NCBI GenBank assembly: GCA_030049955.1
Contig: JASIJX010000392.1
Coordinates: 1 to 6,581 of the forward strand
From: Acidobacteriaceae bacterium
Lineage (GTDB): Bacteria > Acidobacteriota > Terriglobia > Terriglobales > Acidobacteriaceae
Length of the DNA: 6,581 nucleotides
Reading direction: 5' to 3'
In this document: one piece after another, positions 1 to 6,581 of the stretch
Position numbering within the stretch: position 1 is the stretch's first letter
Layout of the letters: the number at the start of each line of letters is the position of its first letter
Notes under the pieces: generated by a model
What the model was told of the DNA's origin: nothing
The model's input: the letters and a program-made list of their open reading frames with translations, nothing else
Databases searched by the model: none
Position numbers and translations under genes: made by a program

Positions 1-2184
1 GCCGGCATCGCAGTCGATGCGCTAAACAATCTTTACGTCTCGGATTCCGCCGCAAAACTCGTCTATCAGATCAATCCCATTACAAACTCCGAGCGCACGC
101 TGAGCGTTGGCAATCTGGTTTCGCCAAGCGGACTCGCCATCGACCCAAGCGGCAATCTGCTCGTCTCCGATCCCGGCGCACCGGCAATCTATCGCTACAG
201 CCTGCAGAGCAACACGGCCACCGTTGTAACCACGTCCGCCATCGCGCCGTCAGCGGCCCTAACCGATGCGGCTGGCAACCTGCTGATCGCCGACAGTGCC
301 GACATTCTCGCCGTCCCGGCCAGCAGCAACAGCGCCTCGTTCACCGTCGCTAGCCTTACGCCCGCCGCGCTCGCCATCGATTCAGCCGGCAATCTCTACA
401 CCGGCTCCGCAGGCGGCGTGCTCAAGCTCGTCCGCACGCAAGGCTACGTGCAGTTCAGCGCGTCCGAACCGCCGCAAACCGTCAACATGCTCGAATCGGG
501 CAATCAGATCTTCACGGGCACATCCTTCACCCAGACCGATACCACCGACTACAGCCTGACTCCCACGGCTTCCACCGACTGCACTCTCAACGCAAGCGGA
601 TCTGGCGCCTTAGCCGTCGGTGGCGTCTGCGCGCTTTCCGCCGCATACACGCCCACAACCTTTACCACCACCACCGACACCGTCACCTTCAACGGCAACC
701 TCACCAATGCCGCATTGTCGACGCCGTCCTCGGTGCAACTCACGCTCACCGGCCCATCTACGCCGCCGGCTTCCACCATCAACCTTGGCGCGTTCTCTCC
801 GGCATCGCCCATCTACGGCCAGTCTGTTACGCTCAGCGCGACGGTCTCCGGCGCATCGGTCACGCCGGCCGGCGCGGTAGTGTTCACCGTCGACAGTTCC
901 ACCTACAATGCCACGCTCGTCAACGGCGCAGCCACAGTGGTAGTCACGGGCCTTGCCGCCGGATCGCACACCGTCTCCGCCGCGTACACCAGCACCAACG
1001 GCTACGCGGCTGCAACTTCCTCCACGGCAACACTCATCGTCGCCCAGGCTCCAACTTCAATTACTGCCTCGGCCAGCCCCAATCCCGGCGTGCAGGGCAA
1101 GCCCGAAACGCTCACCGCAACCGTTACTGGAGCGGTGCAGCCCACCGGAACCGTCGTCTTCCTTTCCGGCTCAACCACACTGTGCTCGGCAACGCTCAAT
1201 CCCTCCGGCGTAGCCACTTGCGCCTTCACGCCATCGGCCTCCGGCGTACTCGCCATCTCGGCGCAGTACCAGGGCGATGCCAATCACCTCGGCTCCTCGG
1301 CAAGCCTCTCGCTCAACGTCTACGACGCGGCCATCTCGCTGCAGTTTGCGAGCACGCAGCTCACCTATCCCGGAGCTACCAACGTTACCGTCTGCATCAC
1401 CGGAGCGACAAAAGCAACACCCACCGGAACCGTGCAGATCGACGACGGCACAACTACGCTGACCACCCTTAGTCTTGGTGGCAACGGCTGTGCCTACTGG
1501 TACATTTCGCCTGGGCTGAATGCCGGCGCGCACTCCATCACCGCCGTCTACTCGGGCGACAAAAACAATCCCGCAGGATCATCGTCTCCAACCGTGCTCA
1601 CCGTCAGCCCGGTTCCGGTCAACATGTCGGTTTCCTGCTGGAACTCGTCGTTCCCATATGGCGGCAACTACCAGTGCACCGTCAACGTCAGCTCCAACGC
1701 AGGCTCGGCGCAGGGCAATATCACTTACAGCTACAACGGCGCAGCGCCCGTTGCCGTGCCGCTCTCGAGCGGCAATGCGCAGTTCACCATTACTCAACCG
1801 GTCGTCGGCAACCAAAGCGTCACGATCGGCTACGCGCAGCAGACCAACTACGCCGCCGCGGCTTCGCAAACAGAAACCTTCACAGTGACGCCCGCACCCG
1901 TGGTCGTCTCGCTTACGCCTTCAACGTATTACACCACCGTAGGCACCAGTATCACGTTCTCAGCATCGGTCGCGTCATGGAGCGCAGGCCCGCCGAATGA
2001 TAACGGCGCGATCTCTTTCTATGACGGCTCGACGCTTCTGGCGACAGTTCCCGTCAACAGCAGCGGACAGGCCAGCTACGCCACCTCCAGCCTGCCCGCC
2101 GGCAAGCAGACCATCACAGCAACTTATTCCGGTACAAACTACGCCACCGGATCAGCCAGCGCGACCATCACCCTCGTGCAGTGA
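1..2184 (+). CDS. NHL-repeat / Ig-like repeat secreted or surface protein (5' end missing)
   Basis: One frame is open from base 1 to a TGA at 2182-2184, giving 727 visible residues; the N-terminus and any signal peptide lie outside the window. Residues 1-25, 42-68, 83-107 and 121-144 are four NHL-type propeller blades with the recurring pattern hydrophobic-Asp-x-x-Gly-Asn-Leu-hydrophobic (for example AIDPSGNLLVSD). Residues about 145-257 form a Thr/Ser-rich transition segment. Five Ig-like bacterial domains (Big_3_5 type) follow at about 258-349, 350-443, 444-537, 538-631 and 632-727, with the usual signatures PTGTVVF, LPAGKQTITATYSG and a final TLTV-like strand. The protein ends inside the last Ig strand; no LPXTG, PEP-CTERM or membrane anchor is visible. 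Such proteins are typically extracellular scaffolds or adhesins, and no enzymatic domain is visible here. The exact role is unknown. The gene converges on recA. Confidence 0.85.
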   Translation, partial: AGIAVDALNNLYVSDSAAKLVYQINPITNSERTLSVGNLVSPSGLAIDPSGNLLVSDPGAPAIYRYSLQSNTATVVTTSAIAPSAALTDAAGNLLIADSADILAVPASSNSASFTVASLTPAALAIDSAGNLYTGSAGGVLKLVRTQGYVQFSASEPPQTVNMLESGNQIFTGTSFTQTDTTDYSLTPTASTDCTLNASGSGALAVGGVCALSAAYTPTTFTTTTDTVTFNGNLTNAALSTPSSVQLTLTGPSTPPASTINLGAFSPASPIYGQSVTLSATVSGASVTPAGAVVFTVDSSTYNATLVNGAATVVVTGLAAGSHTVSAAYTSTNGYAAATSSTATLIVAQAPTSITASASPNPGVQGKPETLTATVTGAVQPTGTVVFLSGSTTLCSATLNPSGVATCAFTPSASGVLAISAQYQGDANHLGSSASLSLNVYDAAISLQFASTQLTYPGATNVTVCITGATKATPTGTVQIDDGTTTLTTLSLGGNGCAYWYISPGLNAGAHSITAVYSGDKNNPAGSSSPTVLTVSPVPVNMSVSCWNSSFPYGGNYQCTVNVSSNAGSAQGNITYSYNGAAPVAVPLSSGNAQFTITQPVVGNQSVTIGYAQQTNYAAAASQTETFTVTPAPVVVSLTPSTYYTTVGTSITFSASVASWSAGPPNDNGAISFYDGSTLLATVPVNSSGQASYATSSLPAGKQTITATYSGTNYATGSASATITLVQ
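772..2181 (+). repeat. Five tandem Ig-like domain repeats (protein level)
   Basis: Five units of about 92-96 residues lie at about 772-1047, 1048-1329, 1330-1611, 1612-1893 and 1894-2181. Three consecutive units are each 282 nt by my domain borders. Similarity is at protein level only (G-T/A-V-x-F, then A-G-x-H/Q-x-I-T-A-x-Y-S/Q-G); the DNA has diverged, so this is old duplication rather than a recent DNA expansion. Confidence 0.75.
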
Positions 2185-2198
2185 TGCGGCGGCAAATA

Positions 2199-2228
2199 AA
2201 AACGGCCGGGATTGCTCCCGGCCGTTTT
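2199..2228. terminator. Bidirectional intrinsic terminator between the Ig-repeat gene and recA
   Basis: A perfect 13-bp inverted repeat has arms at 2199-2211 and 2216-2228 with a 4-nt loop. Its GC-rich core (CGGCCGGGA) is flanked by A's on the left and T's on the right, so a U-tract forms in transcripts of either direction. It starts 15 bp after the stop of the plus-strand gene and 20 bp after the recA stop on the minus strand, exactly where a shared terminator for two convergent genes is expected. Confidence 0.9.
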
Positions 2229-2247
2229 CCTTGCGCTTTGAAAGATC

Positions 2248-3324
2248 TCAGCCCCGCCGCACGCGCACAGCTTCTTTGGCCTCCGCAGCGCCGTTTGCCG
2301 GTACCTCGGGAACTTCCGCTTTCACCGCGCCGATATTCAGCTTCTTGCGCAACTCGCCGTCCATCTTCGCAAAGGTGTCGCGGTTCTCCTTGAGGAACGA
2401 CCGCGTATTTTCACGTCCCTGGCCGATGCGCTCGCCCGAGTAGCTGTACCACGCGCCGGACTTTTCGACGATGTTGTGCGTGACGGCAAGATCCAGCACG
2501 TCGCCCTCGCGGCTGATGCCTTCGCCGTACAGAATGTCGAACTCTGCTTCGCGGAACGGCGCTGCCACCTTGTTCTTCACAATCTTCACCTTGGTGCGCG
2601 AGCCCACCACCTGGTCGCCTTCCTTGACGGCGGCAATGCGCCGGATATCGATGCGCACCGAGGAGTAGAACTTTAGCGCCCGGCCGCCGGTCGTGGTTTC
2701 GGGGTTGCCGAACATCACGCCAATCTTTTCGCGAATCTGGTTAATAAAAATAAGCGCCGTACGCGACTTCGAAACCGTGCCCGTAAGTTTGCGCAGCGCC
2801 TGCGACATGAGCCGCGCCTGCAGGCCCACGTGGCTGTCGCCCATCTCGCCGTCCAGTTCCGCCTTGGGCACCAGCGCCGCCACCGAGTCCACAACTAGCA
2901 CGTCGATCGCGCCCGAGCGCACCAGCGCCTCGGTAATCTCCAGCGCCTGCTCGCCCGAGTCCGGCTGCGAAACCAGCAGGTTGTCTGTGTCCACGCCCAG
3001 CTTCTTCGCATAAATCGGATCGAGAGCGTGCTCAGCGTCGACAAAGGCCGCCATCCCGCCGGCCTTCTGGGCCTCGGCGATCACCTGTAGCGTAATGGTC
3101 GTCTTGCCCGACGACTCCGGCCCGAAGATCTCCGTCACGCGGCCGCGCGGAACCCCGCCCACGCCCAGCGCTGCGTCAAAGCTGATGGACCCCGTCGAAA
3201 TGACCGAAATAGGCAGCAGCGCCTCACGGCTGCCCAGCCGCACAATGGATCCCTTCCCGAACTGCTTTTCGATCTGCGCGAGGGCAAGTTCTACCGCTTT
3301 GGCCCGGTCGTCAACGATTGCCAT
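2248..3324 (-). CDS. recA: RecA recombinase
   Basis: ATP-dependent DNA strand-exchange protein that forms filaments on single-stranded DNA, and coprotease for LexA in the SOS response; cytoplasmic. The protein is 358 residues, within the usual 340-360. Visible motifs: Walker [10 protein letters not shown] at 68-76, the catalytic Glu in DAEHALDP (E98), Walker B DVLVVDS at 141-147, the L1 loop around [13 protein letters not shown] (159-171), and the L2 region [19 protein letters not shown] with its conserved Asn-Gln (195-196). No intein interrupts it. The start is the ATG at 3324-3322, giving MAIVDDRAK, because GAGGAG (3334-3329) sits 4 nt upstream. A TTG four codons further up overlaps that ribosome site and is unlikely. 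The C-terminal tail is Ala/Glu-rich but ends in RVRRG, less acidic than the E. coli tail. Monocistronic as far as can be seen. Confidence 0.98.
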   Translation of the reverse strand: MAIVDDRAKAVELALAQIEKQFGKGSIVRLGSREALLPISVISTGSISFDAALGVGGVPRGRVTEIFGPESSGKTTITLQVIAEAQKAGGMAAFVDAEHALDPIYAKKLGVDTDNLLVSQPDSGEQALEITEALVRSGAIDVLVVDSVAALVPKAELDGEMGDSHVGLQARLMSQALRKLTGTVSKSRTALIFINQIREKIGVMFGNPETTTGGRALKFYSSVRIDIRRIAAVKEGDQVVGSRTKVKIVKNKVAAPFREAEFDILYGEGISREGDVLDLAVTHNIVEKSGAWYSYSGERIGQGRENTRSFLKENRDTFAKMDGELRKKLNIGAVKAEVPEVPANGAAEAKEAVRVRRG

Positions 3325-3408
3325 GAAGCTCCTCAAAGATGCTCGCCCCGGCCTTTTTGCTCCCCTTGCGGCACCATATGGCAGGGCTTGAATTGGATTT
3401 CGAAGGGG

Positions 3409-3417
3409 ATTGTAGCA
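3409..3417 (-). promoter_or_regulatory. Probable recA promoter, extended -10
   Basis: Read on the minus strand, 3417-3409 is TGCTACAAT: a TACAAT hexamer (5 of 6 to TATAAT) preceded by the TGn extension. A 17-bp spacer puts the -35 region at 3437-3432 (TGTTTT), which is a poor match, so the TGn element and the A/T tracts upstream probably compensate. Transcription would begin near 3402, leaving an untranslated leader of about 78 nt. No recognisable LexA box was found nearby. Confidence 0.5.
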
Positions 3418-3430
3418 GGGTAAGACCTTG

Positions 3431-3464
3431 AAAAACAGGAAAAAATGGCGAAAAAAGAGGAAAA
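3431..3464. promoter_or_regulatory. Phased A-tracts (predicted curved DNA / UP-like element) upstream of recA
   Basis: A-runs on the plus strand lie at 3431-3435, 3440-3445, 3451-3456 and 3461-3464, with starts 9, 11 and 10 bp apart, close to one helical turn. Such phasing is known to bend DNA. They begin in the -35 zone of the proposed recA promoter and extend upstream, where RNA polymerase alpha subunits contact AT-rich UP elements. That they act on recA is inference. Confidence 0.5.
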
Positions 3465-3510
3465 CCAGGGAAGAACCATCCCAACTGCGCGGCCGGCCAT
3501 ATCATCTCGA

Positions 3511-3580
3511 TTAAGCATCAAAGCAATAGATTTGCATCAATTTTCACTATAAGCATCAATATCGCGATATATGCATCATA
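3511..3580. repeat. Four GCATCA direct repeats, likely vapBC operator
   Basis: GCATCA occurs at 3515-3520, 3534-3539, 3553-3558 and 3573-3578, spaced 19, 19 and 20 bp, in similar contexts (about ATAWGCATCAAW). A perfect 12-bp palindrome, ATATCGCGATAT, lies at 3559-3570 between repeats 3 and 4. A degenerate inverted copy, TGATGT, is at 3590-3595, just before the vapB start. The array is AT-rich in a GC-rich region. VapB antitoxins generally repress their own operon by binding repeats or palindromes upstream, so this is probably the operator. Two possible -10 hexamers lie in or beside it: TATAAG at 3548-3553 and TAGAAT at 3595-3600. Neither has a good -35, so the start site is unresolved. Confidence 0.55.
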
Positions 3581-3606
3581 AAGAGATTGTGATGTAGAAT
3601 TGAAGC

Positions 3607-3858
3607 ATGAGAACCACGATCACACTCGATGCTGAAGCCCACGATTTTGCGGCCTACTATGCCCGGACGCGGGGTCTAAGCCTCAGCGCAGCGATCAACG
3701 AGCTCATCCGGAAAGCGGAGGCTCCGCCCGCTACGGAGCCGGAGATCATTTTCTCTCCGGAAGGGATTCCGATGTTCCCTCCTACGGGGAGAACGATCAC
3801 GTCGAAGATGGTGAAGCGCCTTGAGGAGGAAGAGTTTGACCCGAAGAAATTTACCTGA
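3607..3858 (+). CDS. vapB: VapB-type antitoxin, ribbon-helix-helix family
   Basis: Predicted antitoxin that binds and neutralises the VapC ribonuclease encoded next and represses the shared promoter. It has 83 residues. The N-terminus MRTTITLDAEAHDFA (beta strand then helix) followed by a helix with LSLSAAINELIRKA resembles the DNA-binding ribbon-helix-helix fold, residues about 1-37. The C-terminal half (PEIIFSPEGIPMFPPTGRTIT, then a charged helix with KRLEEEEFD) would be the toxin-binding tail. ATG at 3607 is the first start after the operator repeats, but it has no good ribosome site. The TAGAAT at 3595-3600 ends 6 nt before the ATG, so a leaderless mRNA is possible. The gene overlaps vapC by 23 nt. 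Family assignment rests on the fold pattern plus the PIN-domain neighbour. Confidence 0.85.
   Translation: MRTTITLDAEAHDFAAYYARTRGLSLSAAINELIRKAEAPPATEPEIIFSPEGIPMFPPTGRTITSKMVKRLEEEEFDPKKFT
3824..3830 (+). promoter_or_regulatory. Strong ribosome binding site for vapC inside vapB
   Basis: AGGAGGA at 3824-3830 lies 5 nt before the TTG at 3836. It is built from the Glu codons of the antitoxin's EEEE stretch. It decides the vapC start in favour of TTG 3836 over the TTG at 3821, which lies upstream of the site. Confidence 0.75.
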
Positions 3859-4276
3859 TCTGAATGTCTTGATCGCTCTCACTGATCCGGATCATCGGCT
3901 TAACGGCAAGGCACGCGAGTGGTTTACGGCTCGGCGAGGGGTTTGGGGCCTTTGCCCTTTAACGGAGGCCGGGTATATCCGCATAACCACTAATCCAGCC
4001 ATCCAGAGCCGCAGGAAGATGGAGCAAAGCATTGCCATTCTGCAGTCGTTAAGAAGGTTTGCTGATCATCTCTATTGGGAAATCAATGCAAGCTGGGTCG
4101 AACTCACCGCACCATTCGCGTCGCGCATTACAGGTCACCAGCAGGTCACCGATGCCTATCTGCTCGGCCTGGCAATCAAGGAAAACGGCGTTCTGGTGAC
4201 ATTCGATCACGGACTTCGCTATATGGCAGGCCCCGAATACGGCCGAAATTTGCTGATCCTCGATAGCGCGGAATAG
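3836..4276 (+). CDS. vapC: VapC toxin, PIN-domain ribonuclease
   Basis: Predicted Mg2+-dependent endoribonuclease that cleaves RNA (in known VapCs mostly tRNA or rRNA) when its antitoxin is lost; the target here cannot be told. From the TTG start it has 146 residues, a normal PIN-toxin length. The four acidic positions of the PIN active site are visible: D8 in LPDLNVLIAL, E44 in LTEAGYIRITTNP, D106 in QVTDAYLLGLA and D124 in VTFDHGL. The pattern most resembles the VapC subfamily found in large numbers in Mycobacterium (TIGR00028-like), by recollection of the motif. The start has an AGGAGGA site 5 nt upstream, and the gene overlaps vapB by 23 nt in another frame, so translation is probably coupled. 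All catalytic residues are present, so the toxin appears intact. Confidence 0.92.
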   Translation: MTRRNLPDLNVLIALTDPDHRLNGKAREWFTARRGVWGLCPLTEAGYIRITTNPAIQSRRKMEQSIAILQSLRRFADHLYWEINASWVELTAPFASRITGHQQVTDAYLLGLAIKENGVLVTFDHGLRYMAGPEYGRNLLILDSAE

Positions 4277-4293
4277 CGCAGTCCCCCAGAACC

Positions 4294-4590
4294 TCACACA
4301 GTATAAGCCCCAACCCGCCGCTCCCGCGCCGTCAGCGCATCGCATGCCCGGTCCAGCGCCTCGTATTCCTTGTCATGCTCCTTGCGAAACGCGCGGAAAT
4401 CCTCTTCGCTCGCCCACCGGTCGATCGTCACATAGCCGCCTGGAACGTAGGCGTCGCGAAGCAGCTCTGTACCCCTATATTGGGGCGACGTGCGGAAGAG
4501 CTTGGCCCACGATCCGTCTGACCCATAGGCAGCTTCAAAGGCGGCAATCTTCTCTTCGGCGACTTCGAACTGCCAGACGATCACAAACAT
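4294..4590 (-). CDS. Antibiotic-biosynthesis-monooxygenase-like (ABM, dimeric alpha/beta barrel) protein
   Basis: A small cytoplasmic protein of 98 residues, typical for single ABM-domain proteins. It starts with a strand (FVIVWQFEV), then a helix (EEKIAAFEAAYG) with the frequently seen GSWAKLFR segment, a strand around YRGTELLRDAY, the strand YVTIDRWASEEDFRAF, and a C-terminal helix. This beta-alpha-beta order fits the ABM fold, whose members include quinone-forming monooxygenases, heme oxygenases and proteins of unknown function. The substrate cannot be inferred; the IsdG heme-degradation triad (Asn-Trp-His) is not convincingly present, since position 7 is Gln. ATG at 4590-4588 is the only good start; its ribosome site is weak (GGGG about 8 nt upstream). 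It converges on vapC with 17 bp between the stops. Confidence 0.8.
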   Translation of the reverse strand: MFVIVWQFEVAEEKIAAFEAAYGSDGSWAKLFRTSPQYRGTELLRDAYVPGGYVTIDRWASEEDFRAFRKEHDKEYEALDRACDALTARERRVGAYTV

Positions 4591-4689
4591 TGGCCAACCC
4601 CAATCCTGTCTGTATGGTAGCGCAACTCCGCTGCGGCTCTTTTAAGCGCCGTCGGCGCGCCGCGCAGGGAGCGCCGGCGAGGGTGAAAA

Positions 4690-4770
4690 ATGGCGCGCAA
4701 ACCCAGCCCGAAGAGGGTTTTCCACGTCCCGCGAGATGGGACCGCGTCTCCATTTACAGGTGCATACTAA
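4690..4770 (+). CDS. Possible 26-residue basic small protein
   Basis: ATG at 4690 to TAA at 4768-4770 encodes a short Lys/Arg/Pro-rich N-terminal half followed by a neutral FHVPRDGTASPFTGAY-like end. The only support is a purine-rich GAGGGTG (4679-4685) 4 nt before the ATG. It lies in a GC-rich gap where such short frames arise by chance. No family is recognised. Confidence 0.2.
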   Translation: MARKPSPKRVFHVPRDGTASPFTGAY

Positions 4771-4986
4771 GGATTAGGCATCACCTTCGACTTGGGTCTT
4801 CCTGCTCTCCCCAAATTAAATGGAATGCAGGGACCAGCAAGGGTAAATCGATAAAGGCCGCGGCTTTCGAGCAGCGGCAGTTTTTTGAGGCCCATGTTTC
4901 AGATGGACCGGGCCTTCGCCCAGCCACCTTTTCAGAGCGCACCGAGGGCGCATGGCAACGTTTATCGACACGGGAAGCGTGTCACC

Positions 4987-4994
4987 AGAGAGGA
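4987..4994 (+). promoter_or_regulatory. Ribosome binding site for the 2-oxoacid oxidoreductase
   Basis: AGAGAGGA lies 4 nt before the ATG at 4999 and is the best Shine-Dalgarno match upstream of this gene. It favours 4999 over the in-frame ATGs at 4894 and 4903. The caveat is that the same bases would encode Arg-Glu-Glu if translation began earlier. Confidence 0.55.
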
Positions 4995-4998
4995 ATTT

Positions 4999-6581
<1,583 letters not shown>

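Larger units (their letters stand above)
4591..4998. other. Intergenic region between divergent ABM gene and 2-oxoacid oxidoreductase
   Basis: This 408-bp stretch should hold promoters for both divergent genes. Around 4645-4680 it is very GC-rich with short self-complementary pieces (GCGCC/GGCGC at 4647-4659) but no U-tract, so it is not a terminator. A weak sigma70-like pair in the plus direction is TTGGGT at 4792-4797 and TTAAAT at 4816-4821 with an 18-bp spacer (low confidence). The segment 4855-4998 is open in the oxidoreductase frame and includes ATGs at 4894 and 4903, so part of it may be coding. I see no RNA gene or mobile element. Confidence 0.5.

Noticed and set aside
3325..3336. TTG at 3336 as recA start
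   Set aside because: The codon overlaps the GAGGAG ribosome site that serves the ATG at 3324, and RecA proteins commonly begin near this ATG.
3325..3500. LexA/SOS box upstream of recA
   Set aside because: I looked for CTGT-N8-ACAG and GAAC-N4-GTTC type palindromes and found no acceptable match; the acidobacterial LexA motif may differ.
3320..3521. Minus-strand open frames of about 60 codons upstream of recA
   Set aside because: They are Phe/Pro/Ser-rich because of the A/T tracts, lack ribosome sites, and overlap the recA promoter and leader.
3511..3580. GCATCA repeats as a CRISPR array or plasmid-type iterons
   Set aside because: The repeats are only about 6-10 bp with 13-14 bp between them, too short for CRISPR. 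No replication initiator or cas gene is present, and a vapB operator is the simpler reading.
3821..3835. TTG at 3821 as vapC start
   Set aside because: It would place the strong AGGAGGA downstream of the start codon and leave the start without a ribosome site; TTG 3836 fits better.
4640..4685. GC-rich self-complementary stretch as terminator or structured RNA
   Set aside because: The stems are only about 5 bp, there is no T-tract, and similar pieces occur by chance in such GC-rich DNA.

Overview
The window looks like chromosomal DNA from a GC-rich bacterium, most likely an acidobacterium of the Terriglobia type. This is an inference from three things: strong G/C preference at third codon positions, a large secreted NHL/Ig-repeat protein, and the style of the RecA and 2-oxoacid oxidoreductase proteins. 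No rRNA or other taxonomic marker is present to prove it.

Layout. Positions 1-2184 (+) hold the 3' part of a long surface or secreted protein: four NHL-type beta-propeller repeats, a transition segment, then five Ig-like domains of about 94 residues. It converges on recA (3324-2248, minus strand), and the two genes share a perfect 13-bp bidirectional hairpin terminator. The 282-bp gap upstream of recA carries an extended -10 promoter for recA preceded by four A-tracts phased at about 10 bp. Next to it is an AT-rich island with four GCATCA direct repeats at 19-20 bp spacing and a 12-bp palindrome. The island leads into a divergent vapBC toxin-antitoxin operon (vapB 3607-3858, vapC 3836-4276). 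The vapC ribosome binding site lies inside the antitoxin's Glu codons and drives a TTG start. A small antibiotic-biosynthesis-monooxygenase-fold protein (4590-4294, minus) converges on vapC with only 17 bp between them. After a 408-bp gap, a pyruvate:ferredoxin/flavodoxin-type 2-oxoacid oxidoreductase begins at 4999 and runs off the window end; 527 residues of what should be a much longer multidomain enzyme are visible.

How the genes relate. Apart from vapB-vapC there is no clear operon. The genes are mostly separate units: a surface protein, DNA recombination/SOS, a toxin-antitoxin module, a small alpha/beta-barrel protein and central carbon metabolism. I see no wholly new system. The observations most worth checking are a 36-bp palindrome-rich in-frame insertion in a conserved loop of the oxidoreductase, and the GCATCA repeat array that is probably the vapBC operator.
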